Below, one piece after another: positions 24,835 to 32,780 of a stretch of DNA of 36,982 bases (its first letter is position 1; each line of letters begins with the position of its first letter). A model generated the notes under the pieces. It searched no databases, was not told the DNA's origin, and worked only from the letters and a program-made list of their open reading frames with translations. This DNA comes from Lachnospiraceae bacterium UBA3632 (lineage in GTDB: Bacteria > Bacillota > Clostridia > Lachnospirales > Lachnospiraceae), in assembly GCA_002373975.1 (NCBI GenBank), contig DFKZ01000122.1:1-36982 (forward strand), read 5' to 3'. A program made the position numbers and the translations under genes.

Positions 24835-26409
24835 TGTCTTCTCCTCGATCATGGGTGTCCCGTCTCCTCTGAGACCGATCACGGGTCCGCCGGTTCCCCT
24901 GATGTAATCTCCGGTGATAGTCACCGTGCCGATATTGTCATCTTTGGGAATCTCATACATTATATCGAGCATGAATTCTTCGATGATGGACCTCAGTGCT
25001 CTTGCGCCGGTATCCTGCTCCATGGCTTTTTCCGCGATGGCATCCATGGCATCATCGGTAAATACAAGCTTAACCTCATCGAGTTCAAGAAGCTTTGCAT
25101 ACTGCTTTAATATGGCATTCTTGGGCTCTTTCAGGATCCTTACCATCATCTCCTTGGTAAGGCTCTGGAGAGTGAATATAACCGGAAGACGGCCGATAAA
25201 CTCGGGGATCATTCCGAACTTTCTGATATCTTCAACCTTGACCTTTGACAGAATATCTTCTTTGTCAAAAGCAGTCTTGAGAGTTGAACCGAATCCTATA
25301 AGTGCATTCTTGGTGAGTCTTTCTTTGATGATGTCCTCAAGATCGGGGAAAGCACCACCGCAGATAAACAGGATGTTTCTGGTGTTTATAGTGGCAAGGG
25401 GCACCATAGCGCCCTTGCTGGAAGCCCCTACGGGAACTTCTATATCAGCGCCTTCGAGAAGCTTAAGCATTCCCTGCTGCACGCTCTCGCCGGACACATC
25501 TCTTGCATTTGCATTCTGCTTCTTGGCGATCTTATCTATCTCATCGATAAATACGATCCCCTTTTCCGCTCTGTCCACATCATTGTCGGCAGCGGCCAGA
25601 AGCTTTGAAACCACGCTCTCTATATCGTCTCCGATGTAGCCCGCCTCGGTAAGGGATGTTGCATCCGCTATGGCTAGTGGCACATCAAGAAGCCTTGCAA
25701 GAGTCTTTACCAGATATGTCTTTCCGCAGCCTGTGGGACCGATCATAAGCATGTTGGACTTTTCGATCTCGATATCGTCCATGGTGCCGGTGGCCACACG
25801 CTTGTAGTGGTTGTAAACAGCTACCGAAATAACCTTCTTTGCATGATCCTGACCCACCACATATTCATCCAGCTTCTCGCGGATCTTGTGCGGAGGCGGA
25901 ATGTTTTTGATATCCAGGATGGGCTCCCCCTTATCCTTCTTTTTCTTTAGCTTCTGCTTGTTGGGGATGCCGCCGTCGCCGGTCAGGTTGGCAAGATTTA
26001 TGAAGCTGAACCTGGGGTAACCCGGTCCTTCGCCATCTCCGCTTTCTCCGTCGCCGCCTTTTCCATCGCCGCCTGCTTCATTGCCACTGATTCCGTTGCT
26101 CATGTAGGGATTTCCAAAATATCCGCCATTCGGAGTGGGGGTGAACATTCCCTGATAATCAAACTCGCTGACGGTCTCCATGGTGCGCCTCATGCAATCG
26201 GCGCACACCGAGATATGATTGGGCAGGTGGAACATTTCTCCCGCTTTGCTCTCGGGTCTGCGGCATACAAAGCACACATCCTCGTAGTCGGAGGTGTTGG
26301 GGTTCTCCGGGTTAGCACCTTCCGTCGCCGCATCTTGTGGAGATACACTCTTTTCTTCCGGCTTGTTATCTATACTGTTTATATCTTCTACTTCTTTGTA
26401 ATCATCCAT
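24826..26409 (-). CDS. clpX: ClpX-type AAA+ unfoldase with variant zinc finger and long linker
   Basis: A 527-residue AAA+ protein against about 420 for E. coli ClpX. The N-terminal zinc site is Cys46-x2-Cys49 / Cys69-x2-Cys72, with an uncommon spacer (RRPESKAGEMFHLPNHIS). A Gly/Asp-rich linker (about 105-130) and Lys-rich stretch (151-160) follow. AAA+ core: Walker A GPTGCGKT 224-231, pore loop GYIG 257-260, Walker B IVFIDE 285-290, LLEGADIEVPVG, the ClpP-contacting IGF loop 371-373, EFIGRLPV arginine finger and sensor 2 GARALRS 468-474. It should unfold proteins for ClpP, which is not in the window. A second, canonical clpX elsewhere is possible. It follows proC by 22 bases in the pfkA operon. 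Confidence 0.92.
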   Translation of the reverse strand: MDDYKEVEDINSIDNKPEEKSVSPQDAATEGANPENPNTSDYEDVCFVCRRPESKAGEMFHLPNHISVCADCMRRTMETVSEFDYQGMFTPTPNGGYFGNPYMSNGISGNEAGGDGKGGDGESGDGEGPGYPRFSFINLANLTGDGGIPNKQKLKKKKDKGEPILDIKNIPPPHKIREKLDEYVVGQDHAKKVISVAVYNHYKRVATGTMDDIEIEKSNMLMIGPTGCGKTYLVKTLARLLDVPLAIADATSLTEAGYIGDDIESVVSKLLAAADNDVDRAEKGIVFIDEIDKIAKKQNANARDVSGESVQQGMLKLLEGADIEVPVGASSKGAMVPLATINTRNILFICGGAFPDLEDIIKERLTKNALIGFGSTLKTAFDKEDILSKVKVEDIRKFGMIPEFIGRLPVIFTLQSLTKEMMVRILKEPKNAILKQYAKLLELDEVKLVFTDDAMDAIAEKAMEQDTGARALRSIIEEFMLDIMYEIPKDDNIGTVTITGDYIRGTGGPVIGLRGDGTPMIEEKTGE

Positions 26410-26431
26410 TTGGGTATATCCCTTTTGTTAA

Positions 26432-27307
26432 TTATAATTCCTTGGTGCGCTCAAGTACCGCCTGCACCGCGTCCATAAGTGCGGCGCGCATACCGCATTC
26501 CTCGAGGGTGCGCACACCTTCGATGGTGGTGCCGGCAGGCGAGCAGACCATATCCTTGAGTTCCCCGGGATGCTTGCCGCTCTCCAGCACAAGCTTTGCG
26601 CTGCCAAGCACTGCCTGAGCCGCAAACTCATAAGCCTGCTGCCTGGGCATTCCGCCTGCAACAGCTCCGTCTGCAAGAGCTTCAATGAACATGAATACAA
26701 ATGCGGGTGAACTTCCGCTCACAGCTCCCACCACATCCATCAATCTCTCGGGCACAACGTGAGCCTTGCCGAAGGATGAAAGGATCTTTAATACTTTATC
26801 AAGCTCTGCCTTTGTCACATTCCCGTTGGGGCATACACCTGTGCAGCCTTCACCTACAAGTGCGGGGGTGTTTGGCATGGTGCGCACGATCTTGAGCTTG
26901 TCTGAACCACTCGTCTTTTCTCCCGTTTTTCCGGCTGCTTTTCCTGCTGTCTTTCCGGCAGCTCCGGTTGCCTTTTCGGCATTTGACAGTCCATTCTCTA
27001 TAAACGCAATATTCTTTCCGGCAACGATACTTACAATAACGGTGCTCTTTTTGATCGAACCCTTTATTTCATTCATAACCTCGGGCAGGAACTGAGGCTT
27101 TACCGCAAAGAAGAGTATGTCCGCTTCGGACACCACCTTTACGTTTGAATCATAAACTGTTATTCCCAGGTCCTTTGCAGCCTTTTTGCACATATCCGCG
27201 GACTTGTCGGATCCGATGATATCCTTTGCGGGGATGATCTTCTCCTTAAGTATTCCGCCTATGATGGCCTTAGCCATATTTCCGAGTCCGATAAATCCAA
27301 TTTTCAT
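26432..27307 (-). CDS. proC: Pyrroline-5-carboxylate reductase with low-complexity insertion
   Basis: 291 residues (family about 265-275). It makes proline from pyrroline-5-carboxylate using NAD(P)H. The Rossmann start MKIGFIGLGNMAKAIIGG, FFAVKPQ, VRTMPNTPALVGEG, GSSPAF and the C-terminal SPAGTTIEGV are all present. Between the core segments KNIAFIE and KIVRTMPN lies an insertion (about 107-137) made of Gly, Lys, Ala and Thr in repeats such as AAGKTAGKAAGKTGEKT. It replaces a short loop and should lie on the surface. The gene starts three bases after the methyltransferase gene stop and is followed by clpX. Confidence 0.95.
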   Translation of the reverse strand: MKIGFIGLGNMAKAIIGGILKEKIIPAKDIIGSDKSADMCKKAAKDLGITVYDSNVKVVSEADILFFAVKPQFLPEVMNEIKGSIKKSTVIVSIVAGKNIAFIENGLSNAEKATGAAGKTAGKAAGKTGEKTSGSDKLKIVRTMPNTPALVGEGCTGVCPNGNVTKAELDKVLKILSSFGKAHVVPERLMDVVGAVSGSSPAFVFMFIEALADGAVAGGMPRQQAYEFAAQAVLGSAKLVLESGKHPGELKDMVCSPAGTTIEGVRTLEECGMRAALMDAVQAVLERTKEL

Positions 27308-27310
27308 GTT

Positions 27311-28093
27311 TTATTCCTTTCTCTGCCTGTGTGCCTCATACACCAGCACCGCAGTGGCGACTCCAGCATTAAGTGATTCTATTTGGCCTTCCATCGGGAT
27401 GAAAAGCCTTTTATCCGCAAGCGCGGCAGTTTCGTCTTTTAATCCGTTCCCCTCATTACCGATAAGGAATGCTGAGGGCTTTTTAAAATTGAGCTTAGCA
27501 TAATCTTCGGATCCCTGCAGGTGAGCAGCATAAACTGTCACGCCTTTTTCCCTGAGCTCCGAAATGCTCGCTCCGATATCCTCTGTCACAATAAAGGGCA
27601 CCCTGAATATGGACCCCATGGTGGCGCGCACCGCCTTGGGAGAAAATATATCCGCGCAGCCCCTCGACATTATAACGCCTGTCACTCCCGCAGCTTCCGA
27701 TGCTCTCATGATGGTACCGAGATTCCCCGGGTCCTGTATGTCCTCGAGAACAACCACCAGCGGAGGTCTCGTCCCGTCTCCAAGGATATCCTCAAACCGA
27801 TATTCCGGTCTGGAGCAAAGTGCCAGGATTCCCTGGGGCGTCTGTGTGTCCGATATTTTAGAAAAAACAGCGCCGTCTACAAGAAAATACGGAGCTTTGA
27901 GGGCATCTGCCTCACCCTCTAGATCAGGGGTAAGATAAACCTCCGTGAGATACTCATCCGGGACTTCCCGGCAGAGCCTTATTCCCTCTGCCACAAACAC
28001 TCCGGCTTCCCGCCTCTTTTTGGATGAACGGTTGTATCCCTGAAGCTGCTTTATTTTCTTGTTGGCTGCGCTGAGCAATTCTTTATTGTTCAT
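27311..28093 (-). CDS. TrmH/SpoU-family RNA 2'-O-methyltransferase
   Basis: 260 residues. An N-terminal L30-like substrate-binding part (about 1-90) precedes a SPOUT methyltransferase domain. Motif 1 is DIQDPGNLGTIMRASEAAG, motif 2 FLIGNEGNGL, motif 3 IPMEGQIESLNAGVATAV; the usual NVSVA reads NAGVA. The enzyme would methylate a ribose in rRNA or tRNA using AdoMet. Which base (RlmB-, TsnR- or YsgA-like) cannot be told. The gene starts 14 bases after pfkA and lies in the same operon. Confidence 0.92.
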   Translation of the reverse strand: MNNKELLSAANKKIKQLQGYNRSSKKRREAGVFVAEGIRLCREVPDEYLTEVYLTPDLEGEADALKAPYFLVDGAVFSKISDTQTPQGILALCSRPEYRFEDILGDGTRPPLVVVLEDIQDPGNLGTIMRASEAAGVTGVIMSRGCADIFSPKAVRATMGSIFRVPFIVTEDIGASISELREKGVTVYAAHLQGSEDYAKLNFKKPSAFLIGNEGNGLKDETAALADKRLFIPMEGQIESLNAGVATAVLVYEAHRQRKE

Positions 28094-28107
28094 CTGATGT
28101 CGATTGC

Positions 28108-29076
28108 TTATAGAATCTTAGCGACTTCAAATTCGTAAGGATCGATCTCTTTCTTCATTGCAAGAGCATCCTCGATATCAAAATCAACAAATTCACCATG
28201 CTGGTGAGCAACTACGCGGTTTGTCTTACCCTCGAGAAGGATGTCCACTGCCTTTGCTCCCATGATGGATGCATAGTAACGATCCATTGCTGTAGGGCTT
28301 CCGCCACGCTGCATGTATCCGAGGATGGTGGCTCTGGTCTCGATTCCTGTAGCAGCCTCGATACGTCTGGCCATGGACTGTGAATGACCTACGCCCTCAG
28401 CGTTAATGATGATGTGGTGAGTCTTACCCTTCTTACGGTTTTCAATGATGTTGTTTATGATGTTCTGCTCATTGAAATCGTATTTCTCGGGAAGAAGGAT
28501 GTCCTCCGCGCCGTTTGCGATACCGCACCAGAGTGCGATGTATCCGGCGTTACGACCCATAACCTCGATGATGGAACATCTCTCATGAGATGATGAAGTA
28601 TCCTTAACCTTATCGATAGCTTCCATCGCTGTGTTGACTGCGGTGTCAAATCCGATGGTGTAATCGGTACAGGATATGTCAAGGTCGATGGTTCCGGGAA
28701 GACCGATGGTGTTGATACCGTTTCTGGAAAGTGCCTGCGCACCTCTGTATGAACCGTCTCCACCGATAACCACGATTCCGTCTATGCCGTGTTTACGGCA
28801 GATATCCGCTGCGTGGGCCTGGATCTCAGGCTGCTTGAATTCAAGACATCTTGCGGTTCCAAGAATTGTACCGCCGCGCTGAATAGTGTCGGATACATCC
28901 CTCGGCTTCATATCAAAGATCTCCTCTGCGAGAAGACCTGCATACCCCTTTTTAATACCTTTTACTTTGAGCCCTCTGGCAATTCCGGTACGCACTACCG
29001 CGCGGATTGCCGCATTCATTCCGGGCGCATCGCCGCCGCTTGTAAGGACTGCTATTGTTTCCATTTTGTCTGACAT
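28108..29076 (-). CDS. pfkA: ATP-dependent 6-phosphofructokinase
   Basis: 322 residues, standard for bacterial PfkA. It phosphorylates fructose 6-phosphate in glycolysis. AVLTSGGDAPGMNAAIRAVVR binds the nucleotide (given in part), GGDGSYRGA at 105-113 carries Gly typical of ATP rather than PPi enzymes, GLPGTIDLDI has catalytic Asp131 (the usual GTIDNDI reads GTIDLDI), and MGRNAGYIA and MQRGGSPTAMDR are present. ATG 29074-29076 is chosen for its AAAGGA site; an ATG 21 codons upstream lies in the leader near the transcription start. It is first in the operon with the methyltransferase, proC and clpX. Confidence 0.96.
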   Translation of the reverse strand: MSDKMETIAVLTSGGDAPGMNAAIRAVVRTGIARGLKVKGIKKGYAGLLAEEIFDMKPRDVSDTIQRGGTILGTARCLEFKQPEIQAHAADICRKHGIDGIVVIGGDGSYRGAQALSRNGINTIGLPGTIDLDISCTDYTIGFDTAVNTAMEAIDKVKDTSSSHERCSIIEVMGRNAGYIALWCGIANGAEDILLPEKYDFNEQNIINNIIENRKKGKTHHIIINAEGVGHSQSMARRIEAATGIETRATILGYMQRGGSPTAMDRYYASIMGAKAVDILLEGKTNRVVAHQHGEFVDFDIEDALAMKKEIDPYEFEVAKIL

Positions 29077-29089
29077 CGTTAATTCCTTT

Positions 29090-29106
29090 CGGACGGATAT
29101 TGTCCG
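29090..29106 (-). promoter_or_regulatory. Small hairpin in the pfkA leader next to the ribosome-binding site
   Basis: CGGAC (minus strand, 29102-29106) pairs with GTCCG (29090-29094) around a 7-base loop, ending directly before the AAAGGA site. It is only 5 bp; a role in translation control is possible but unproven. Confidence 0.3.
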
Positions 29107-29151
29107 CTCTCCTGTGTATTGCTTGGTTTCGTTAATCAAAAAATCTAAATA

Positions 29152-29180
29152 ATTATATATCTTTCTACCTTATTTATCAA
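29152..29180 (-). promoter_or_regulatory. Strong sigma-A promoter of the pfkA operon
   Basis: Minus strand: TTGATA (29175-29180), 17-base spacer, perfect TATAAT (29152-29157). The start would be near 29145, giving a leader of about 70 bases. Confidence 0.85.
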
Positions 29181-29228
29181 GTAAAATCGCTCTTTTTATA
29201 CCCTCAGGGACACACTTTTTTATTCACT

Positions 29229-29258
29229 AAAAAAGCTCCGTGCCCTTCGGCACAGAGC
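29229..29258 (-). terminator. Intrinsic terminator after aroA
   Basis: Minus strand: a 10-bp stem GCTCTGTGCC / GGCACGGAGC (one G-T pair) with a 4-base loop, followed by TTTTTT. It closes the metal-ATPase/aroA operon 22 bases after the aroA stop and before the pfkA promoter. Confidence 0.92.
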
Positions 29259-29280
29259 CCTCGCCTGTTATCATCATGTA

Positions 29281-30822
29281 TTATCGGCTTAGCACCCTCA
29301 ATGACAAGGTATCAAGTACTTTAAAATATTCCTCAAAAGTTTTGGCGCAGCACATCGGATCGTCAATGATAACGCCCTCTGCGCGAAGGCCTATAAGTGA
29401 AAAGCCCATGGCCATCCTGTGATCGCTGTATGTCTGAACGACAGCGCCCTTGGGAAGCCCGGAATAAATCCTGATATAATCCTCTCCGCACTCAGTCTTT
29501 ATCCCCATCCTGCGAAGCTCTGTTTCAATTGCGGAAAGCCTGTCACTCTCCTGCAGTCTGATGTGACCGATCCCGGTAATGGTTGTCGGCGAGTCTGCAA
29601 AGGGAGCTATAGCTGCCAGGGTTATGGCCTGATCGGAGCAGGCACTCATGTCAACATCTATCCCGTGAAAAACACCGTTTGAAGGTGGGAATAAAACCAG
29701 ATCTTTACTGCTCAGTGTTGCATCTTTATCGCTTCTTAGCCCATCTTTATCGCCCTTTAATCCATCCTTATTGCTTTCCAAACTGTCATCACCGCGCTCA
29801 AGGCAGCGCGTTTCATCTTCCGAACAATTTACAGCCCTTTCAAACCGGGTTTTCTCCTCGCCCGAAAGCCTGCCGTATTCCTTGAGCTCACAGCCCATTC
29901 TCACCAGGATATCAAGAAAGCCCACATCCCCCTGCAGGGAATCCCTCCTTATTCCGGGGACTGCAGCAGGTGCATTCAAAAGCGGACACATGGCATAGAA
30001 ATAGGCCGCCGCGGAGGCATCCGGTTCAATATCATAAACGCGCGCCTTATATGACACATTTCCTGGAATCTTATAACTCAATCCCCTGCAGCTGCCCTGT
30101 TTTTCACTCCCGGTCTGAGCACTGCCATCTTGATCACTGTCATTTATACTTTCGACATTTTTCTGCGCCGTCACCCCGAACTGCTCCATCATACGCACGG
30201 TCATGTCCGCGTAGGCCATTCCGTGGGAGCCGGTCACATCTATGACCATTTCTTTCCCGGAGGCAACCGAAGAAATAAGAAGCGCGCTCAAAAACTGTGA
30301 GCTTTTATCGATATTCACGCTTATCCTGTTTTTATCAAACCCGGCAGATTCTATCGTAAAAGGAAAATGCCCTTCTTTTTCGCCGAAAGTGATCCTGCAG
30401 CCAAGCTCCGTCAGAGCATCAAGAAGCGGCGCCATTGGCCTTTTTTTCATCTGCTCCGAGGCATCAAGATAATACTTTCCACCCACAGCTCCGAGAGCCG
30501 CGGATAAAAATCTTGCCGCAGTTCCGGCACTCCCCACATTAAGCGAAGCGTCTGTGTACGGGAAGTTCCGTCCGCGTCCCGTAACAGAGACTGTCTTTTT
30601 TTCCTCATCCACATTTAGCTCTATTCCAAGCTTTTCCACACAGTCGATGAAATGCCTGGAATCATCGGAAAAAAGCACACCTTTAAGCTCAGTTTTTCCG
30701 TTAGCAAGCGCAGCTATCAAAAGTGCCCTGTTCGTGATACTCTTCGAACCGGGCACCTTTGCCGTGATCACATAATCCTTATCTGTTTTCCCGTAGATAG
30801 TTCTTACTTCGTATCTTTCCAC
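29281..30822 (-). CDS. aroA: 3-phosphoshikimate 1-carboxyvinyltransferase (EPSP synthase) with two insertions
   Basis: 513 residues (family about 430). It joins PEP to shikimate 3-phosphate in aromatic amino acid synthesis. Core motifs: PGSKSITNR 24-32, LNVGSAGTAARF 94-105, EQMKKRPM 123-130, DIEPDASAAAYF 264-275, RLQESDR 422-428 and YSDHRMAM 465-472, so all active-site parts are present. Extra segments occur at about 222-247 (Asp/Ser/Gln-rich) and about 327-374, the latter holding four heptapeptide repeats of the GLxxDKD type. Both are hydrophilic and probably surface loops. The start is GTG 30820-30822 with AGGGGA eight bases before it. It is the last gene of the operon that begins with the metal-binding protein. 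Confidence 0.94.
   Translation of the reverse strand: MERYEVRTIYGKTDKDYVITAKVPGSKSITNRALLIAALANGKTELKGVLFSDDSRHFIDCVEKLGIELNVDEEKKTVSVTGRGRNFPYTDASLNVGSAGTAARFLSAALGAVGGKYYLDASEQMKKRPMAPLLDALTELGCRITFGEKEGHFPFTIESAGFDKNRISVNIDKSSQFLSALLISSVASGKEMVIDVTGSHGMAYADMTVRMMEQFGVTAQKNVESINDSDQDGSAQTGSEKQGSCRGLSYKIPGNVSYKARVYDIEPDASAAAYFYAMCPLLNAPAAVPGIRRDSLQGDVGFLDILVRMGCELKEYGRLSGEEKTRFERAVNCSEDETRCLERGDDSLESNKDGLKGDKDGLRSDKDATLSSKDLVLFPPSNGVFHGIDVDMSACSDQAITLAAIAPFADSPTTITGIGHIRLQESDRLSAIETELRRMGIKTECGEDYIRIYSGLPKGAVVQTYSDHRMAMGFSLIGLRAEGVIIDDPMCCAKTFEEYFKVLDTLSLRVLSR
29700..29783 (-). repeat. Four 21-bp in-frame tandem repeats inside aroA
   Basis: Four copies of about CATCTTTATCGCNNNTTANNC (plus strand) run from 29700 to 29783. 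They encode four heptapeptides ending in (D/N/S)KD. The period of 21 keeps the frame, so copy-number change would lengthen or shorten the loop without breaking the enzyme. Confidence 0.85.
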
Positions 30823-30867
30823 AAGTATTTCCCCTGCTGCCTTTCCTTCTGATCCTGTGGGAAAGAA

Positions 30868-32154
30868 TTATCCCCACATTCCGATCTTCGCTTTCAAAAA
30901 CAGTATTCCGCAAAATACATGAGCCAGGAACAATATCCAGCCGATGATCACTGCGATCTGAAGCTTCCTGTTTTCGCCGATCTTTTTTTCAAGATGAACC
31001 AGCCTCGTAAGCGATGCCAAATACATGAGCAGCATTCCCGACATCATGGGCCAGATATAATCCGCATCCATCATCTTGCGGCCGGTTTCGCCGATAAGCA
31101 TTGCTTCCGCAAATCCTATCACGTAGGTGATAAGCGCCAGCCTGCCAAAGTCGTTTTTGATAAAATATCTCGTATCGATAAGCAGCATATAAAGCGGAAA
31201 CGCCATGCCCAGGAAAACAGAGAGCGCTATATTGTCGGAATAAAGGCTCCACACCTCGCCGAGCTGTGTTATCACCACGCTGCTGCCGGTATCATAATAA
31301 TTCCCGTCAAGAGTGTAGTAAACAAAAAACATCACCGCTATAAAGACAAGCGAAGGCACGGCGCACAAAAACGTGTACAAAAAGTTCTTTGCATACTCTT
31401 TCCTGTCATCGCTCTTTTTAACAAGCCTTGCAATAAGCTTTACGAGCATAACTATTCCCACAGCCGGGATAAACACCTCATCAAAAGTGGGCTTGGCCAG
31501 AGTGGAGATGAAAAGCGTAACCGAAAGCAATACATAATACCGCTTTAATCCATTTTCCACCTTGAAAAACACTCCCTTGTAGGAACTGTTTTCCTGCGCT
31601 CCCCAGATATCACAGATCAGGCAAAAAGCCAGGATAGAAAACGGCCTTACGCACATATTTGTGGGATTGTGGAGCGGGTTGGGAGAAAACACTCCGCTGT
31701 ATCTGTCACCGCTTCCGATCCAGTAAAAGTACAGAGGCTGTGCTATGCATAATCCCGCTGAAATAAAGGCATTTTTCAGCGCGGAAAAAACGTCCGACGA
31801 AGATGAAACATCCGAATTCTCACTTACCCTGTTAAGGATAAACAGAATGATAAGATAGCTCAGCAAAGTAAAGAAAATCGCTGAATAAGCCGCAGATGCT
31901 TCAATCGGTGCACCGATGACCTTATACATGAAAAGCGCTATCAGATGCCACAGGCAGTATGGTACAGCCATAAAACCTTCCGCCAGGGTATCCCGCGAAA
32001 AGAAAAGCGACAGGTATGCTCTTGAATGCGCACTGTAATCCGTGTAATAATTCTTCATTTCGCTGAAAACGTAGATATATGTCAGGAAAGAGATCAGCAG
32101 TGCGAAGGCGATATATATCACATATTCCGAATTTTTGATCTTTCTCAGCTTCAC
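30868..32154 (-). CDS. Polytopic membrane protein, paralogue of the gene at 32777-34027
   Basis: 428 residues with about ten membrane helices. It shares long stretches with the second upstream gene: AVPYC-WHLIALF-YKV, YFYWIG-G-RY, SPNPLHNPT, DIWGAQEN, AKPTF, FLCAVPSL, WPMMSGMLLMY. The first outer loop YYTDYSAHSRAYL has an Asp/His pair suited to a GT-C catalytic site. An additional Ser/Asp-rich stretch (SENSDVSSSSDVFS) lies in an inner loop. The ATG overlaps the stop of the small middle gene in ATGA. Function unknown; lipid-linked sugar transfer is the best guess, from topology only. Confidence 0.75.
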   Translation of the reverse strand: MKLRKIKNSEYVIYIAFALLISFLTYIYVFSEMKNYYTDYSAHSRAYLSLFFSRDTLAEGFMAVPYCLWHLIALFMYKVIGAPIEASAAYSAIFFTLLSYLIILFILNRVSENSDVSSSSDVFSALKNAFISAGLCIAQPLYFYWIGSGDRYSGVFSPNPLHNPTNMCVRPFSILAFCLICDIWGAQENSSYKGVFFKVENGLKRYYVLLSVTLFISTLAKPTFDEVFIPAVGIVMLVKLIARLVKKSDDRKEYAKNFLYTFLCAVPSLVFIAVMFFVYYTLDGNYYDTGSSVVITQLGEVWSLYSDNIALSVFLGMAFPLYMLLIDTRYFIKNDFGRLALITYVIGFAEAMLIGETGRKMMDADYIWPMMSGMLLMYLASLTRLVHLEKKIGENRKLQIAVIIGWILFLAHVFCGILFLKAKIGMWG

Positions 32155-32780
32155 TCTTCTTCCCCCTGTTTCATGTTGCGGAGTTTAAAGGGATCTTTCA
32201 CATAAGAGAAAAAGCAGCCCGCGATAAACGCACAGATGACCAGCTTGGTGAAGATAAAGTGATCAAAGCTCTTAGTCAGCTTTGCCACCGCCTCATCCGT
32301 AAATACTATATAGGGGTCTTCTCCTTCCGTGGAAATAAATACTATATCGCCATCTCTGAGCGAAGTAGTTTCCGGGATATCGTTGGTTTTCAGGATATAC
32401 TTATCCTCAAAAAAGCTGCAGGGATTGAATCTCTTTTTCACAAATCCTGCGCTCTTAACATTTATACCTGCGATGGCAAACACCTGCTCTTCCCCGGGGA
32501 AATCAAGTCTTAGGCCCTTGATATTATTATTCAGCTCACCATCAAGCTTAAACTCTATATATTTCCTGTCATTATCCACTTTGCAGTCAACTCTCTGATC
32601 GTTGTTAAACGCGTCGGGAGCCGCCGTTGCATAGTAGAGTGAACAGGTTTCACCCTTTAATATCCCGTTTTCATTTCCCGGGAATTCTATCCTGACATAT
32701 TCGGCTGCAGTCTTGACCGGAAACAGCAATATCCCCAGCATAACCACCGCAAGAACTATATATGGGATGATCTTCTTCAT
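32151..32780 (-). CDS. Membrane-anchored beta-rich extracytoplasmic protein, unknown family
   Basis: 209 residues. An N-terminal helix (about 4-22) and a C-terminal helix (about 175-193) flank an outside domain rich in alternating polar/hydrophobic strands: YVRIEFPGNENGIL, KGLRLDFPGEEQVFAIAGINV, DKYILKTND, DGDIVFISTEGEDPYIVF. Such a domain resembles the extra sugar-binding-like beta-sandwich found in some large GT-C proteins, here as a free subunit. The ATG at 32778-32780 is chosen for its AGGAGG site and ATGA overlap; a longer frame reaches into the neighbour. It is sandwiched and overlapped by two paralogous membrane proteins, so a three-part complex is likely. Confidence 0.75.
   Translation of the reverse strand: MKKIIPYIVLAVVMLGILLFPVKTAAEYVRIEFPGNENGILKGETCSLYYATAAPDAFNNDQRVDCKVDNDRKYIEFKLDGELNNNIKGLRLDFPGEEQVFAIAGINVKSAGFVKKRFNPCSFFEDKYILKTNDIPETTSLRDGDIVFISTEGEDPYIVFTDEAVAKLTKSFDHFIFTKLVICAFIAGCFFSYVKDPFKLRNMKQGEEE

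Noticed and set aside
24914..25639. 241-codon plus-strand reading frame opposite clpX
   Set aside because: It is an antisense shadow of a well-conserved AAA+ gene and has no ribosome-binding site or recognisable domain.
29077..29139. Longer N-terminus for PfkA from ATG 29139
   Set aside because: PfkA normally begins about five residues before its nucleotide loop; the downstream ATG has a strong AAAGGA site.
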